In this document: piece after piece, positions 30,720 to 40,895 of the stretch | Position numbering within the stretch: position 1 is the stretch's first letter | How the letters are laid out: every line of letters starts with the position of its first letter | Assembly: GCA_964035575.1 (NCBI GenBank) | Contig: OZ037873.1 | Location: 248,001 to 312,000 of the forward strand | DNA length: 64,000 nt | Direction: 5' to 3' | DNA from: Rhynchopus sp. YZ270_cl-10 | Taxonomy: Eukaryota > Euglenozoa > Diplonemea > Diplonemida > Diplonemidae | Notes under the pieces: model-generated | What the model saw: the letters and a program-made list of their open reading frames with translations, nothing else | Databases searched by the model: none | What the model was told of the DNA's origin: nothing | Program-made: the position numbers and the translations under genes

Positions 30720-31490
30720 TTATAGTACTACGACGACTGGCAGGCACATTGCACCCATCTGAAGTTCTGTTCGCTTCTGCCTTACGTCTGCAAGCGAAAG
30801 GATGCTGAAGCACAGAAAGCTGTAAATACTAAGCGAAGCCAGCAAATGGAACACCGCATGCAGGTACAGATGCTGCCCTATCGAGTCATGCGTTTCCTCA
30901 AGCCTGTTCCCACAGATGAACATCTCCGGCACCCAGAAGCACACAGACCCTGTCAGATACCCGAACGCCCCAAGCTTCACAAACACATTCATCAACTCTT
31001 TTGTCTGCGGTGTACTGCACTCCTGAACACGTTTCCATGCGAGACGCACTGTGCAACAAACCGACACAAAGAACATCACACAAAATATCGAAAAATGCGC
31101 TAGCGAGTAGATGCACACCGCCACCACACACCACGCAGCTGCGAGCAGTGGGACTGCAGTACTCTTCGGTGATTTGGTCATTTTAAGGCACGTGAAGAAG
31201 GAGCAGATGCAAATCAACATAGGCACCTCGTCAAGCACCTGCCCGGTCTTGGTGAGAGTTCCATGAAAGAGCATACTGCCCAGCCCGACACAGGCACTGC
31301 TAACACAAGCTGCAACAAAGTAGAAGTTGCCCCGCCCATAGCGCAGCCCCCACCACAGCGCGTACAGAGACACCAGCACCATGGGAAGGCTGCTGACGGT
31401 GTTGGCAAACTCCGCAATATAGTGTGTCACTACATAGTTGTCCTCACACCAGTCCACGGAGGCAGTGATCGGGCCCCAATACCCTGTCAT
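30720..31490 (-). CDS. Alkaline ceramidase (ACER family)
   Basis: 256 residues from the ATG at 31490, which gives the family's usual start MTGYWGPITASVDWCEDNY. The product should hydrolyse ceramide to sphingosine and fatty acid in ER or Golgi membranes. Family signatures are present: Asp/Trp/Cys/Glu in DWCEDNY, GLGSMLFHGTLTKTGQVLDE with the zinc-binding His, catalytic Ser and Asp, and the C-terminal HLYLHAVFHLL with the two other His ligands. About seven hydrophobic segments match the seven-helix ACER fold. The length is typical (250-275). The frame extends 27 codons upstream without a stop, but that part lacks family features. Stop at 30720. Confidence 0.93.
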   Translation of the reverse strand: MTGYWGPITASVDWCEDNYVVTHYIAEFANTVSSLPMVLVSLYALWWGLRYGRGNFYFVAACVSSACVGLGSMLFHGTLTKTGQVLDEVPMLICICSFFTCLKMTKSPKSTAVPLLAAAWCVVAVCIYSLAHFSIFCVMFFVSVCCTVRLAWKRVQECSTPQTKELMNVFVKLGAFGYLTGSVCFWVPEMFICGNRLEETHDSIGQHLYLHAVFHLLASLSIYSFLCFSILSLADVRQKRTELQMGAMCLPVVVVL

Positions 31491-31572
31491 ATTTGCAGTG
31501 TGTGCAGCGGTGCTTGGGATAGGTGGGCATATGTGAGAGTGAAATGTCACAGTACAACATTTCAAAAGCAAA

Positions 31573-31663
31573 GTTTGAATTGAAATACAAATCTCGTGAA
31601 CAGTGGATCTTGGTATGACCGGTGTACCGTAGGTGGACTAACCATGAGTGTTACATCCATTTT
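31573..31663 (-). repeat. Family C repeat, copy 3
   Basis: TTGAATTGAAATACAAATC, TCGTGAACAGTGGATC, TATGACCGGTGTACCGTAGG, TGGACTAACCATGAG. It lies 80 nt upstream of the ceramidase ATG. Confidence 0.75.
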
Positions 31664-31896
31664 GAATAATTGCGTTGAAGAGATGGACTCTCGGGCTGTG
31701 CAAGTGAGAATGTATTTAGTATAATAAAAAAGGGTGAAAATGGAGAGGGGGTTGGATCACATGTGGTTTTGCTTTTTGTTTTCAAAAAAAGTTTACGTTT
31801 TTTTTATTGGGGGGAGGTCTTGCTCAGCTCCCGCCCTCCCCACAACTCCCACCCTGGCTAGATAAAAAAAGTCCAAAAAAAATTCACCACAAAGGA

Positions 31897-31996
31897 AGTT
31901 TGACTTGACATACAAAGCCCTCTCGTGACAGTGTACCTTTTGGTACACGACCGGGTACACCGTGTGGACCTCAACCATGCTACAGAATAAAATCCA
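31897..31996 (-). repeat. Family C repeat, copy 4
   Basis: TTTGACTTGACATACAAAGC, CCTCTCGTGACAGTGTACC, TTTTGGTACACGACCGGGTA, GTGTGGACCTCAACCATG. GTGTACC and GGTACAC form a clean inner stem. Confidence 0.8.
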
Positions 31997-32106
31997 CACA
32001 TATTCTCGAGCTTCTGGAGAAATACTGTAATTCTTCGGGTAACATCAGTCCAGAGCAATGGCCCAAATGCTTTGTTTTTTCCCCCAAAAAAAAACAAACC
32101 ATTTTT

Positions 32107-32235
32107 TTGTGTCGACAATCGCCTAAGAACCCACTTGGGGCTACTAGGGTCTGTACTCAATATTGTCCAAAGCCTTTTTGTACTACGCAAGGTATAGACA
32201 GCCAGTCGTCCTGAACCCTTGAGAGCAGCTTTTAT
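32107..32235 (-). repeat. Family E repeat, copy 1 (long form)
   Basis: Conserved GTCGACAATC, a variable stem-loop (CCTA...TAGG with an inner CCC...GGG), GTCTGTACTCAAT, then AGCCTTTTTGTACTACG, AGGTATAGACAGCCAGTCGT and CCTGAACCCTTGAGAG. Confidence 0.7.
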
Positions 32236-32506
32236 GAAAAATTTCATTCCCCCCTTTTTTGTTTGTTTGTTTGTTTGAGTAATAGTGCACAGCCCGATCC
32301 TATCTTGTTTGTTTGTTTTTTTTTCTTGTATGATCACACGTGGGGGGGGTGGGGGGGAAGAACTGGAAAAGGGGAAAAAAAAAAGTGCCTTTTTTTTTTT
32401 TGTATAAATGGCGTTTTGCACAGACGTCATTTACTCTTCCAATTTCCCTTCTCGTAGTGTTCATAATCAGCTCACCGATACCCCCCAAAAAAATTGTAAC
32501 TCTGAT

Positions 32507-33715
32507 ATGGTGTGGCCCGAAACCCGGTTTTTGGGGTACATTAGAAGTACATTAGAAGTACATTTTTTTGACTTTATTTTAGGCGTGATTAAGGGAAAAA
32601 ACTTTTTTTTATACATACATGTTGGTACGTACGTAAAACGCGCAAAAATAATCAAAAAACGCGCAAAATAATAAAAAAATGTTTTTAATAAAAAACGTCA
32701 CAAAGACGTTTTGCGCGCTTTTGTTACGTTTTTGTGACGTTTTTATTAAAAACATTTTTTTATTATTTTGCGCGTTTTTTGATTATTTTTGCGCGTTTTA
32801 CGTACGTACCAACATGTATGTTTATAGGTGACTTTTTTTGGGGGGTCCGGGGGGGGCGAAAAATTTTTCGGCCAATTTTTCCCCACAAAAAATCGAAAAA
32901 AAAAATTTCTTTCCCGATTCTCCGGAGTCGTGCGTGTTGTGGTGGGGTCATTTTGCGCTGAGAAATGAGTATTTTGTACCTAAAATGCATGTATCAGTTT
33001 TACAGGCTATTTTCAGGTTTGGTGCGGAGCCCCACCCCTCACCTTACCCCCCACAGAACTCTATTTTCAGATGACAATTTTCTTTTATTTTAGTTGTAAA
33101 AGGAAGCATGCGGCATAGCGAAAGAAGAAAAGTAGCGTACCGTGCGCCTGCGGCGCAAGCTTGCACTCTTCCCATGTCGTAGTTTGGCTGTAAAATGTTC
33201 AATTGTAAGCGCATTTTTTTGAAATGTTGCGTACCGTGGCTTCGCCAGAAGCTTTCGTTTTTAGCGAAATACGTAAGTAAAATTTACGGAAAGTGACGTT
33301 AATTACGAACGACAGCGCCATTTTATGGCAACATTTTTCAGAAATGTTGCGTACCGTGGCTTCGCCTGGAACCTTTGGATGCCATGACCGCCTCTTCTTT
33401 TATAGATGCACTGAGGTTACTGATACGGCTGACACCCACTACGGCTTGTGGTTCACCTTCCCCACCCGCCTTTCACGATTTTGTGCATCAGAGGTGAGAA
33501 AGAGCCTCACCTTCTTGCACTAGCAGGGAGTCGCGCTGCGCGAAGCGCGCGCAGCGACCGCTTTTTCCGGGGGGAAAGCTCGGGACCCTTTTATTATGCA
33601 CACTGACTATGTCAGTATGGGTGGGAAAATTTTTTTTACCCCCTTTTTTTACCATACATTAGAAGTACATTAGAAGTACATTTTTTTGACTTTATTTTGG
33701 GGCGGGCCACACCAT
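32507..33715. mobile_element. 1.2-kb composite element with TGGTGTGGCCCG ends
   Basis: The inverted ends ATGGTGTGGCCCG / CGGGCCACACCAT enclose two direct copies of a 43-bp segment (ACATTAGAAGTACATTAG..., 32538-32580 and 33655-33697), a foldback palindrome (32613-32821), one TGGTGGGGTCA unit (32938) and two copies of GAAATGTTGCGTACCGTGGC (about 33220 and 33345). The ends match the 79-bp MITE family at 23380 and 38813. No coding frame is supported. Confidence 0.6.
32613..32821. mobile_element. 209-bp foldback element, about 90-bp arms
   Basis: The left arm ACATACATGTTGGTACGTAC, GTAAAACGCGCAAAAATAAT... is repeated inverted on the right with about one indel; a short spacer GACGTTTTGCGCGC lies between. 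TTAT borders both ends (possible 4-bp duplication). Confidence 0.85.
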
Positions 33716-33756
33716 GATAGGTAAGTAAAAGAGGGGGGGAAATGGTTTTTTTTTCG

Positions 33757-33840
33757 TTGATTGCTCAATTACCCTGTATGGGGTGATTGGCGAACCGTAT
33801 CGGAGGAAAACTATTTCTCCTTTAAGCTACGCTTGCAGGT
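33757..33840 (-). repeat. Family H hairpin repeat, copy 2
   Basis: TTGATTGCTCAATTACCC, loop TGTAT, GGGGTGATTGGCG, AACCGTATCGG, then ACTATTTCTCC. The stem differs from copy 1 but still pairs. Confidence 0.5.
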
Positions 33841-34329
33841 ACAAAAAAAAAAAGTTGAGAAATTATATCAAAAAAAAAAGAGGGAGGGAGAGAGATGGGT
33901 AATTAATGTGCATTGTTGAAACCAATCGGTACTTTCTTTTCCCCTCCCCTCCCTTCTGCAGATCTACTTCTGGTAGCTCTCCTTGAGTGAGGATAAGGGA
34001 GGAAAATTTAGAAAGAATTTAAAAAAGACTCGAAAAAAAAAGTTGTTTTTCCCTTGAAAAACTTGGTTTGCATTTTAGGGGGTAGGTCCCACCCCCTTCA
34101 ACACCTGAACTTTTCTTTTACATCTTTTTTATTTTTCTTTTTTTTGAAAAGAAAGACCGATTGCGCCCTCGTATTTTGGCAAGAGAACGAGGAGCCACTG
34201 AATAGGGCGGGAGTAGAGAGAGAAGGTGGAGTGGATGAAGTGGTGGTTGTTGTTTCTGTCGATTAATCGCGCTGTTAAGTTGTGGGGTCTGTACTCCCCC
34301 TTTTTTTCACATTTTTTTTTTTTTTTTTT

Positions 34330-34391
34330 GTGAAATTTTGCTTTGTATTAGTGTCACCCGAGTAGACACCCGAGGATGCGCTTCACTATTG
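34330..34391 (-). repeat. Family B repeat, copy 3 (internal duplication)
   Basis: TTTGTATTAGTGTCACCCGA, GTAGACACCCGAGGATGCGC, TTCACTATTG. CACCCGAG occurs twice, so this copy has an internal duplication. Confidence 0.65.
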
Positions 34392-34780
34392 TCCCCCTCG
34401 ATTTTCGAACTTCCACCGCTTCACTCCACCCCACTGACTCACTACCACCACCTGTTGTCAGGATCTCAACAAAAAGCACTCCACGAACACACAAGGAGGA
34501 AGTCTTATGAATCAACAAAAAAAACAACAACAAAATAAAAAAAGGGGAAGAAAAAAAAACCAGGCAAAAAACCAGACGTTACGAATATGGAACAAAGCCC
34601 TTCCTCTTTTCCAGCGACAACTCACTTGAAAAGAGAACCTCGTTTAGTGGGTGTGGGGGGGTGGCACTGAAAGGTGTGTATGCAGTTGGCCGACGCCTTT
34701 TCTTTGAATTGTGGTCTTCTTTGCACGCAACACCTTCAGATGCGTTTCAAGGAACACACCCCGTCACGTGGACTCTTGTT

Positions 34781-36178
34781 CTATCCACGTCTCTTGTTCT
34801 TCTTCTTCTTCTTCTGAGCGTTCGAGCGGCCTTCCGTACTCTGCGGGGTGTTTGTGTGAAGAAATAAAGTGAAGTTTGATGCAACGTCATGATAGGTTCA
34901 ATACTTTAGGTTAGTTGACGTAAGCGACAGGTTTGGATGAGTTTTTGGGAGGATTTAGGATCCAGGGGTTTTTAAAAAATATATGATTATTGGTGTCCTC
35001 GAATGGGGGTGCGCAAAAAGTGCGAATCACCCTCCCCTTCAGCCAATTATCTCCTCTGATTTTCCTCGTGAACACCTCTCGCAACCCTACACAACCACAC
35101 CCCTTTCTTCACCCACAAAACCCATGGTAACTCCACATACCTGCACCGCCATCGCTGCAATGTACCCAACTAGGGTGTTCTCCGGACGTGGGTATGGGAA
35201 CGTGGGGCACTTCGGGGGCACGATGACTGTGTAGCGCTCTCCGTCGTCCCCAGTCTTGCTGGAGGAGTCAAGACAGTAGTAGGTCACAATCCCGTGGCAA
35301 AGAAGACGGTGGTAGCTGTCCGCAAAGCGGAGCACGAGGGGGGTTACCTCTTCACAGTCCGTACGCGCACGGTCTATCTCCTCGAGATACGCTGACAGAC
35401 GTGCCTCCACTGGCGCCACAAAGGACTCACGCGCCCCAGCAACCCGCACCAACTCCGCACGAAGCGGCTTTCCAATACGCGCCCACCTCTGTGCAGACGT
35501 GCCCCCTTTCTCCTTGGCAGGTGCCTCAGGGGGATGTGTCGGTTTGCTTGCCTTCCGCAGAAGGCGTTCCTGCTTCTCTTCCGTTAGTTCAACAAAGGGT
35601 GCCCACTGTGCCGCAATTTCCCCTTCCGAGTCATGAAACTGAAACTCCGTCCGCGTCCGGTGTGTGTACAGCTCCTGGAAGGTCTCCTTTGTCATCTTCG
35701 CTGGATGGCTTTTCAGGTCCGCATGGTCGTCTTTGTCGTCAATAAAAAACTGGTTTCTCCACCTACGGTGCTTATGGCGTGCCTTTGGCCCGGTTACTCC
35801 AGGGAACGCACGGAGGCCTTTTACTTCAAGCTTCTGTTGGTTCAGGGGCTGTTCGATTTTGTGTGAGGTGCTGAGGTTGACGCGTTTGCGTGCACCATCT
35901 GTGTCGGATGCGGAAGGATTGTCTGTATTCGAGTCATGCTCCTGCTCTTCACGGAGGATGATTGCATCACCGTCGGAGTGATACCCCACTGCCCGGGTGT
36001 ACACCTGCCCACCGCTTCTGAAATGCGCAAAGGGCACGAAGCGCACCTCAGCCCCCGCAATAACGGAGCTTGTCGGGTTCATCACAGTGCTGCTCCCCAT
36101 GCGGACAATCGGGGCGGAGGAGGTGGAGTCGTACATCGTGCTCTCGACCGGTCGTAGGTCGGTGTCGTCGGGATTCAT
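34781..36178 (-). CDS. R3H-domain nucleic-acid-binding protein, two exons
   Basis: Exons 35141-36178 (346 codons) and 34781-34840 (19 codons and stop), phase 0; 365 residues. The intron (34841-35140) runs GTATGT to CGCAG. Without splicing the frame would end in GVTMGFVGEERGVVV, which is read from the intron. Near residues 280-325, ADSYHRLLCHGIVTYYCLDS, then GDDGERYTVIVPP carries the diagnostic Arg-x3-His of R3H domains, which bind single-stranded nucleic acid. The N-terminus (AGAEVRFVPFAHFRSGG, KARHKHRRWRNQFFIDD) has no recognised domain. The last exon is a 60-nt Lys-rich tail (NAQKKKKKNKRRG), a likely localisation or RNA-binding signal. The true start is taken as the ATG at 36178; upstream is a pyrimidine tract. 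Confidence 0.82.
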
Positions 36179-36295
36179 TTTTTTTGGAAGAAAAAAAGAA
36201 AAAGAAGGAAAGGAGAGAAAGAAAGAGTGTTTCTGTGCAACGCTTTCTGGTGGGGGAGATGCTGGGGTGCAGTGGTGGTGGTGGTGGTGGTGGTG

Positions 36296-36459
36296 CACGA
36301 CGTTGAAGTAAATTACTTTACTTGTGGTTTTACGTGTCATTTTTTTTACTTGTGTTTAAGCTGTACGCTTACGTTTTTCCGTCTACCACAAAGTAAACTA
36401 TTTTCACAAATAAAATTACATGTAAAACCACAAGTAAAGTCATTTACTTCAACGTCGTG
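36296..36459. mobile_element. 164-bp palindromic MITE, relative of 25301-25415
   Basis: The ends CACGACGTTGAAGTAAAT / inverted copy match the MITE near 25.3 kb. TGGTG flanks both sides, but it lies in a GGT run, so the target duplication is uncertain. It sits 118 bp upstream of the R3H start codon. Confidence 0.75.
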
Positions 36460-36825
36460 TGGTGGAGAAAAGGAAAATGTGAGAGGTGCTGCAAGAGACT
36501 GAGGAGGAGGGAGGTTGGCGTAAGGGAACATTGTATGTATTGAATTGGTTTGTGGTGTGGAAAGGGCAGCCCTGTAAGTAAGTAGCCCCAGAAGCGCTGA
36601 ACCGCCAAGCACATCAAGAAGACCTAAGGCAAGCCGAAGGGATGAATGTGGAGTGTGGGTTGCACAAGATGTCGATCAAAAAAAAAAGATGTTACCGGGG
36701 GAGGGGAAAAAACCAAATTTCTTCGGCCTACGGTCATTGTGAAACGGATGAACGGATAGGGGGGGAAAGGAGAAAGGTGTTATAAGTCACTTTCGCGTGG
36801 GGCTTTCTGCGAAAAAAAAAGAAGA

Positions 36826-36867
36826 AAAGTTTATAAGATGATCCTAAGCTCTCGTGCTTAGTCACCT
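36826..36867 (-). repeat. Family A repeat, copy 5
   Basis: AAGTTTATAAGATGATCC, TAAGCTCTCGTGCTTAGTCA, CC. It has a perfect CTAAGC..GCTTAG stem. Confidence 0.75.
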
Positions 36868-37343
36868 TACAAAAAAAAAAAGAGTGCATCTGGGGGGAAA
36901 CAGATAAAAGAGAAGTTGAAAGTGCAGACGCCTCACCGTTTCATCGGCGGGCGCAGGTAAAATAGAAAAAGTTGACAGATGCATTTAGTCATCTTGAAAT
37001 GAATAAGCCTCTCTCATGCACACATAATTTCAAAAGGACATGGTTCATGAGGGGTTTTGCAAAAAAAAAGGGGGAGGGAAGAAGTGACTGTTTATCTGGG
37101 GGGAAAATGCTGTTACATAAAAGATTCTTTTAAAAAACGCAAGACAGAAATCGCGGTTTTTGGGCGAAGTGAGGTCAGATGGATACCCAAACAAAATACC
37201 AAAAATAGACACCATTTTTATTTCATTTGTCACAAAATAAATAAAAGATTACCCAGAAGAGACAAGGAACAAAACCCCTTTGGCTTTTTAGACAGGACCT
37301 ATCCTCTCGCTGTATAAACACCCCAAAAAAAACCCCCAATGAA

Positions 37344-37408
37344 ACTGTGGTTGTGGTTGTTGATGCAGGCACCTCCGACTGACCCACGTACGATGCCAGC
37401 CATCCACA
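37344..37408 (-). repeat. Family F repeat, copy 3
   Basis: GTGGTTGTTGATGCAGGC, ACCTCCGACTGACCCACGTA, CGATGCCAGCCATCC. Confidence 0.75.
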
Positions 37409-37533
37409 CCTTTCAAAGTACCGTCGTACAAATATGTTCGCCGTCTTAAAAAAAAAACGCCACCAAAAAATTCTCAGATCAACTTATGTGGACATCAATT
37501 TTTTTGGACGACTGGAACCACTTCTATTTATTA

Positions 37534-37639
37534 CAGTGGTTAAACAAAGTTCCGCCTAAGAAAAATTCCGCCTAAAGTAATTTCCGCCATCGATTTCAAC
37601 TCCGCCTTTAGTTTAGGCGTAAACTTTGTTTACCCACTG
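37534..37639. mobile_element. 106-bp MITE with TA target site
   Basis: CAGTGGTTAAACAAAG / CTTTGTTTACCCACTG are inverted ends flanked by TA on both sides. The interior repeats TTCCGCCTAA. Its CAGTG-TA structure fits Tc1/mariner. Confidence 0.82.
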
Positions 37640-38061
37640 TACTTCAATTTTTTTAAACGTCAAAATCATGTCCTCAGTGACCCTAAAAAAAGGACTTCGA
37701 AAAAGACGGGAAAATAACAAAAAAAACGAAACGAAACTCTACGTGTGTTGTCTCTGGAGACGTGTGTATGCCAGGTAGGGGCGAGGGTAGAGTGGTCTTA
37801 CCCACGACACCTCTGCCCCATCCCTCTCTACGCTCGCAGACGGAATGTATTGCACAGAAAAATAAGAGGGGGGGGAAAGGAAAAGAGAAAAAACAGTTGA
37901 CGTCACCTTGTGTTCTATCAGGGTTTGGTTGCATACTTATTTGTGCAGTCGCCGTTCCCGTGCGCGCACTTTTTCTTTTTTGAAAACTTTGTCAACATGT
38001 ACCCCGGTAGGCAATCCATGTGACCTGCCCTCCCCTGTTCACGTTTTGTGGAAACCCGCGA

Positions 38062-38127
38062 GATGACTTGAAATACAAAGCCCTCTCGTGAACAGTGTAC
38101 CTTTGGTACACGACCTTGGTGCACACA
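38062..38127 (-). repeat. Family C repeat, copy 5 (3' part missing)
   Basis: GATGACTTGAAATACAAAGC, CCTCTCGTGAACAGTGTACC, TTTGGTACACGACC. The last third of the family is absent. Confidence 0.75.
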
Positions 38128-38250
38128 AAAAAAGAAAAAAGGTGAAGGTAGACAGGAGACCTGCCACGTGCAATAAAAAAAAAGTTGCTAGGATGACCCT
38201 ATCTGATAACCCCCTTTGCGGACCCAAAAAAACGAGTTGAAAAAAAATAA

Positions 38251-38292
38251 AAGTTTGTAACATGAACCTAAGCCTCTTGGGCTTGGTCACCT
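38251..38292 (-). repeat. Family A repeat, copy 6
   Basis: AAGTTTGTAACATGAACC, TAAGCCTCTTGGGCTTGG, TCACC. The stem is CCTAAGCC with GGGCTTGG, so G-U and changed pairs keep the fold. Confidence 0.75.
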
Positions 38293-38812
38293 GCAATAGG
38301 GGATGGGGTAGGCTGAGAATGAACGTCTTAATGCCTTAGCAACGCAGGCGATAACGTTCGCGTTTATAATAAAGAAAAATAGAAACGTAACACTCATCAC
38401 ACGATAAAACCCAATGGGAGACAGAGGTTGTGGTGAAACCGCACAACACCTCGACCTGTTTTGGTGAGGAGTGGCTCTCTGCAGTGCGGTTCGTCCCCTA
38501 GAACCGCAAAAGCGTGTTCAAAATGCTTTGTTTCTATTTCCTCCTTCATGAGGTGACACAAAAATAGAAAAATGCTGTCGTTAAAAAGGCCAGAATGGTG
38601 TTTGTATATTAGGGGGGGGGCAAAACTAAACTAACATTTTGCCTCTTGATTTGTCCTCACTAATCTAGTACTGAGCATTTTTTTTTTTCGTTGACCGCAG
38701 CACACCAAATCGAACATCCTGCAGCAACAGAGTGTAAACCTGCAAAAAAAAAACTCCCCCCCCTCCTCAATACGCCTCTCTCTTCTTCCTAAGGAAAAAG
38801 GCGAACAAATAA

Positions 38813-38945
38813 TGGTGTGGCCGACGACCCCAAAATAGCAGAAAGTAGCACAAAATAGCACCTCCCTTCAGCCGCACCAAAAAAATCCAGATACCCAGAA
38901 TAGCAGAAAATAGCACAAAAATAGCACCCCCTTTCAGCCACACCA
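38813..38945. mobile_element. Two tandem TGGTGTGGC-type MITE units
   Basis: The first unit (38813-38879) has ends TGGTGTGGCC / GCCGCACCA; the second (to 38945) shares the interior AATAGCAGAAAATAGCAC and the right end GCCACACCA. Compare 23380-23458. Confidence 0.6.
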
Positions 38946-39169
38946 AATAAACGAAAAGAAAGTTCAAAAAAAAAAAAACTGCAAACATCTCATGAAAAAA
39001 AAAGAAAAAAATCAGGCACCGAATGATTAAGATAATATTTTCAATCGAAAAGATGGAGTTTTTTTTGTCCATCAACGCAGGCCTAAAGCTAAATAGGGGG
39101 GTCCGGGAGGCCAAATGTCCAAAAAGGGAGCAAATAAAGGGGGGGAATTGGGGGTACGTTTTTGGGCTC

Positions 39170-39660
39170 CAAAAGCCTCCATATTTGCATTTTTGAGCTC
39201 AACCCAGTCTGCGGTGGGGTCAATATGAAAAAATGGACAAAATTTTAGTGACTTAAATTTTCGCAAAATATGAACCCATACTCGTAAACAAGGGTCATTT
39301 TCAGGAAAATTCGGAAAATTCCGAGATTTGGAAGCAATTTTTCTCCTGAAAATCAGTGGGTTTTCAGCCCCAAAACATACCGCGATTGGAATTTCCGGAA
39401 TCCGTCCGCGCTGTGGTGGGGTCACTTTGCCGAAATGGCCAATTTTTTGGTTTTGGTCAAAATCCATGTGGGTAAAGAGGGCCAATGTAAATCCCACAAC
39501 CAGATTTTCTCTCCCTGATCCTGACGTCTTGCATGAAAATGCGCGAAAACACCGGCATTTGCATTTCCGGAATTCGTCCGTTCTGTGGTGGGGTCAATTT
39601 GCCGAAATGGACAAGTTCTTGGTTTTGGTCAAAACCCACCAGTGTAAGGTAAAGGGGGCA
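39170..39660. repeat. TGGTGGGGTCA repeat units, three copies
   Basis: Each unit reads GGAATTTCCGGAATCCGTCC or similar, GCTGTGGTGGGGTCA, then TTTGCCGAAATGG(A/C)CAA and TTTTGGTCAAAA. They match the units in 24.2-24.85 kb and in the 261-bp array. Confidence 0.7.
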
Positions 39661-39725
39661 AGTGTTTGCCTGTAGAAACTGGAAGGGAACAGGCAGCGCC
39701 GCAGGCGCACGGTAACCAACTTTTT

Positions 39726-39850
39726 TGTTGTATCGACAATCACGTTATACCTACCGGTATAACGATCTGTACTCAATGACGGCCGAAGCCTTTGTACTAC
39801 AGAAGGTATAGACGCAGATCATCCTCAACCCTTAAGAGTAACTTTTATTT
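39726..39850 (-). repeat. Family E repeat, copy 2 (long form)
   Basis: GTTGTATCGACAATCA, stem CGTTATACC-TACC-GGTATAACG (9 perfect pairs), ATCTGTACTCAATG, then GGCCGAAGCCTTTGTACTAC, AGAAGGTATAGACGCAGATC and ATCCTCAACCCTTAAGAG. Confidence 0.8.
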
Positions 39851-40895
39851 CTTCACAGATTTCACTATATTCCATATTCACGTGAAGGTGGTTGCAGGTT
39901 ACAGGAAAGTTCCTGCCCTGAAGTAGGGAAAAGGATGAAGGGGGGGGGGAACCAAGAAAGGCAAGGATGATGTTACACTGAGCAGGCGCAGAGCCTTAAT
40001 ATGACTTCTGCCTCTGCTTCAGATAGCTCGCAAGGGAGGTGTCGCCACTCACCTGTCCGAAGACCGCTGCCCCATTAAAAGGGGTGTAATAATGAGTGTG
40101 TCAAGCGTATATGCTGTGTAGGGGGGGGGGGAATATTAACGAGGGGGTGAGGGTGGGGTGGGTTGAATCACTAATCATCACACTGACAATATCCTTCCTT
40201 TTTTTTTTTTTTTTCCTTTTCCTTTTTCTCCTCTTTCTTTTGACTTTCCGAGCCAATTGCGTTCCACGGCGGGGTCACATGTATATGCAAGTCCACTATG
40301 TGGTGGTCTTACTCAACAATATTAGAACTTCTGGTTTCTTAATGAAATCCCCGTACTGCAAAAAAAAAACGTTCCTACCAAAACCCCCAAAAATCCCGGG
40401 ATGAGGGATGGACTTTAGCGCGAGCCCTGGTGCCGCCGCAGGCGGCTTTTTTTTTTTCCAAACCATCCCAAAAAGGCTGTTTTTCGACGATTTGACACTC
40501 GATCTTTTCATATATATTTTTTTACGGTCACTTTAGTCACCAAACTTACCCCCTAAGTAGCCTGCGGCCTTCGTGCAAATAAAGGGGGGGAACCAGTACT
40601 TTTTCTTCGTGCAAATAAAGGGGGGGAACTCATTTTCAAAAATGTCGGGAGAAAGGAGGCGATTTAGCTTTTGGCCTGCATCAACGTCTCCTCCTTTTTT
40701 TTTTTTTTGAAAAACCTTTTGTTTTGTTTTGCAAAAAGTAGGGTACAGCTTTAAAAAAAGCTTGAATTATTTTCATTATTGACCTTCTCTAGACAACTTT
40801 AAAAAAACCCCCCAAAAATTTTTTCAAAATCCCAAAAAAAATTTGAAAGTCACACCCCGACCTAAACCCCCCATCCCCCCTCACTCCCCCCACTT

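Larger units (their letters stand above)
31491..32506. other. Intergenic with two family C copies and one family E copy
   Basis: C at 31573-31663, C at 31897-31996 and a long-form E at 32107-32235, all in gene orientation, upstream of the ceramidase gene. No gene is seen. Confidence 0.6.
33716..34780. other. Intergenic with family H and B copies
   Basis: H at 33757-33840 and a rearranged B at 34330-34391, plus A/T runs. No gene is seen. The KKKKKNKRRG exon of the R3H gene starts beyond this stretch. Confidence 0.5.
36465..37533. other. Intergenic with family A and F copies
   Basis: A (36826-36867), a decayed A/C-like tail (about 36970-37060), F (37344-37408). No gene is seen. Confidence 0.5.
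37642..40895. other. Long intergenic repeat-rich region, no gene
   Basis: It holds a family C copy (38062-38127), a family A copy (38251-38292), two tandem TGGTGTGGC MITEs, three copies of the TGGTGGGGTCAATTT unit (about 39205, 39415, 39590) and a family E copy (39726-39850). No frame has recognisable protein features. Confidence 0.6.
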
